6,018 nucleotides of DNA from positions 1 to 6,018 of the forward strand of contig DMRR01000231.1 of the NCBI GenBank assembly GCA_003455275.1, read 5' to 3'. The notes beneath the pieces were generated by a model. It did no database searches and was not told where the DNA came from. It was given only the letters and a program-made list of their open reading frames with translations. The position numbers and the translations under genes were made by a program. Origin of the DNA: Bacteroidota bacterium. GTDB lineage: Bacteria > Bacteroidota > Bacteroidia > Chitinophagales > UBA10324. Shown here piece after piece: positions 5,579-6,018 of this stretch. Every line of letters begins with the position of its first letter. Position 1 is the stretch's first letter.

Positions 5579-6018
5579 TTGCACTTATTCAAACTCAGCA
5601 AAGACCTTCAAGAATTCATTCAGAAAAAAAAAGCAGAAGGAAAAAAAATTGGATTCGTTCCAACCATGGGAGCTCTTCATAGCGGACATCTTTCGCTGAT
5701 TGCAGAAGCAAAGGAAGAAAGCGATCTGGTTGTTTGCAGCATTTTTGTCAACCCCACACAATTCAATGACAAAAAAGATTTAGAAAAATATCCTAGACCG
5801 ATAGAGCATGATATGCAATTGCTTTTGGAGTGTGATTGTGATGTTCTCTTTCTCCCTTCTGAAAACGAAATGTATCCTGAAGGAACAGCACATCTTAAAT
5901 ATTATGATCTGGGATATCTAGATAAAGTACTGGAAGCAGCTTTTCGCCCCGGCCATTTTCAGGGAGTTGCCAATATTGTTTTTCGCTTACTCAATAGCGT
6001 CAATCCGGATTTTCTTTT
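5579..6018 (+). CDS. panC: Pantoate--beta-alanine ligase (pantothenate synthetase), 5' part; runs off window
   Basis: PanC joins pantoate and beta-alanine using ATP, through a pantoyl-adenylate, as the last step of pantothenate (vitamin B5, CoA precursor) synthesis in the cytoplasm. The first 146 of roughly 280 residues are present. The nucleotide-binding HIGH-type motif PTMGALHSGH is at 28-37, FVNPTQFND at 56-64 (Q61 contacts pantoate in the family), FLPSENEMYP at 91-100 and RPGHFQGVAN at 123-132. The start chosen is TTG at 5579, giving MHLFKLSKDLQEFIQ, which has the usual PanC first strand and helix. No ATG or GTG is in frame between the upstream stop at 5495 and the PTMGALH motif. An ATG at 5553 is in another frame. 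Two A-runs (nine at 5624-5632, eight at 5641-5648) lie in the N-terminal coding part. The C-terminal half, with the KMSKS-like loop, is out of view. Confidence 0.93.
   Translation, partial: MHLFKLSKDLQEFIQKKKAEGKKIGFVPTMGALHSGHLSLIAEAKEESDLVVCSIFVNPTQFNDKKDLEKYPRPIEHDMQLLLECDCDVLFLPSENEMYPEGTAHLKYYDLGYLDKVLEAAFRPGHFQGVANIVFRLLNSVNPDFL

Noticed and set aside
5421..5699. A plus-strand open frame overlapping rpmE2 and panC
   Set aside because: It starts inside rpmE2, crosses the terminator and runs into panC in the wrong frame. Its translation has no recognisable domain. Only its part after 5553 is mentioned, as a frameshift possibility.

Overview
The window looks like a low-GC chromosomal segment from a member of the Bacteroidota. 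The evidence is a secreted protein that ends in a type IX secretion (Por) sorting domain, a textbook Bacteroidota promoter (TTTG, 19 nt, TATATTTG) in front of rpmE2, AT-rich leaders without Shine-Dalgarno sites, and a type-B ribosomal protein L31. No tRNA, rRNA, CRISPR array, insertion sequence or phage gene was seen.

Layout. Bases 1-1002 (+) hold the 3' part of a hybrid histidine kinase: the end of the ATPase domain, a receiver and an Hpt domain. A 206-bp gap follows, with a candidate promoter and a dyad. Next come two small same-strand genes. The first (1209-1580) is a stand-alone receiver with all key residues. The second (1604-2017) has the same fold signature but glutamine where the phospho-accepting aspartate should be. 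Converging on these from the other strand is a large cell-surface protein (4494-2044) made of a signal peptide, P-domain, CotH-kinase-like domain, two Ig/PKD-like modules and a type IX sorting tail. Its likely terminator is written inside the last codons of the second receiver gene. Further right on the minus strand is a YkuK/DUF458 RNase H-like protein (5087-4617). Divergent from it is rpmE2 (5225-5476), then a strong intrinsic terminator, then the 5' part of panC (from 5579 with a TTG start, running off the window).

Working together. The left block reads as a phosphorelay: kinase, receiver and Hpt in one protein, a diffusible single-domain receiver downstream, and a pseudo-receiver partner. 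No DNA-binding or enzymatic output domain is visible. The remaining genes are largely independent housekeeping or surface functions. The least ordinary parts are the true-receiver/pseudo-receiver pair, the P-domain/CotH/type IX architecture, the overlapping antisense terminator, and the unusual panC start next to an in-register slippery sequence. I do not see convincing evidence for a wholly new system.
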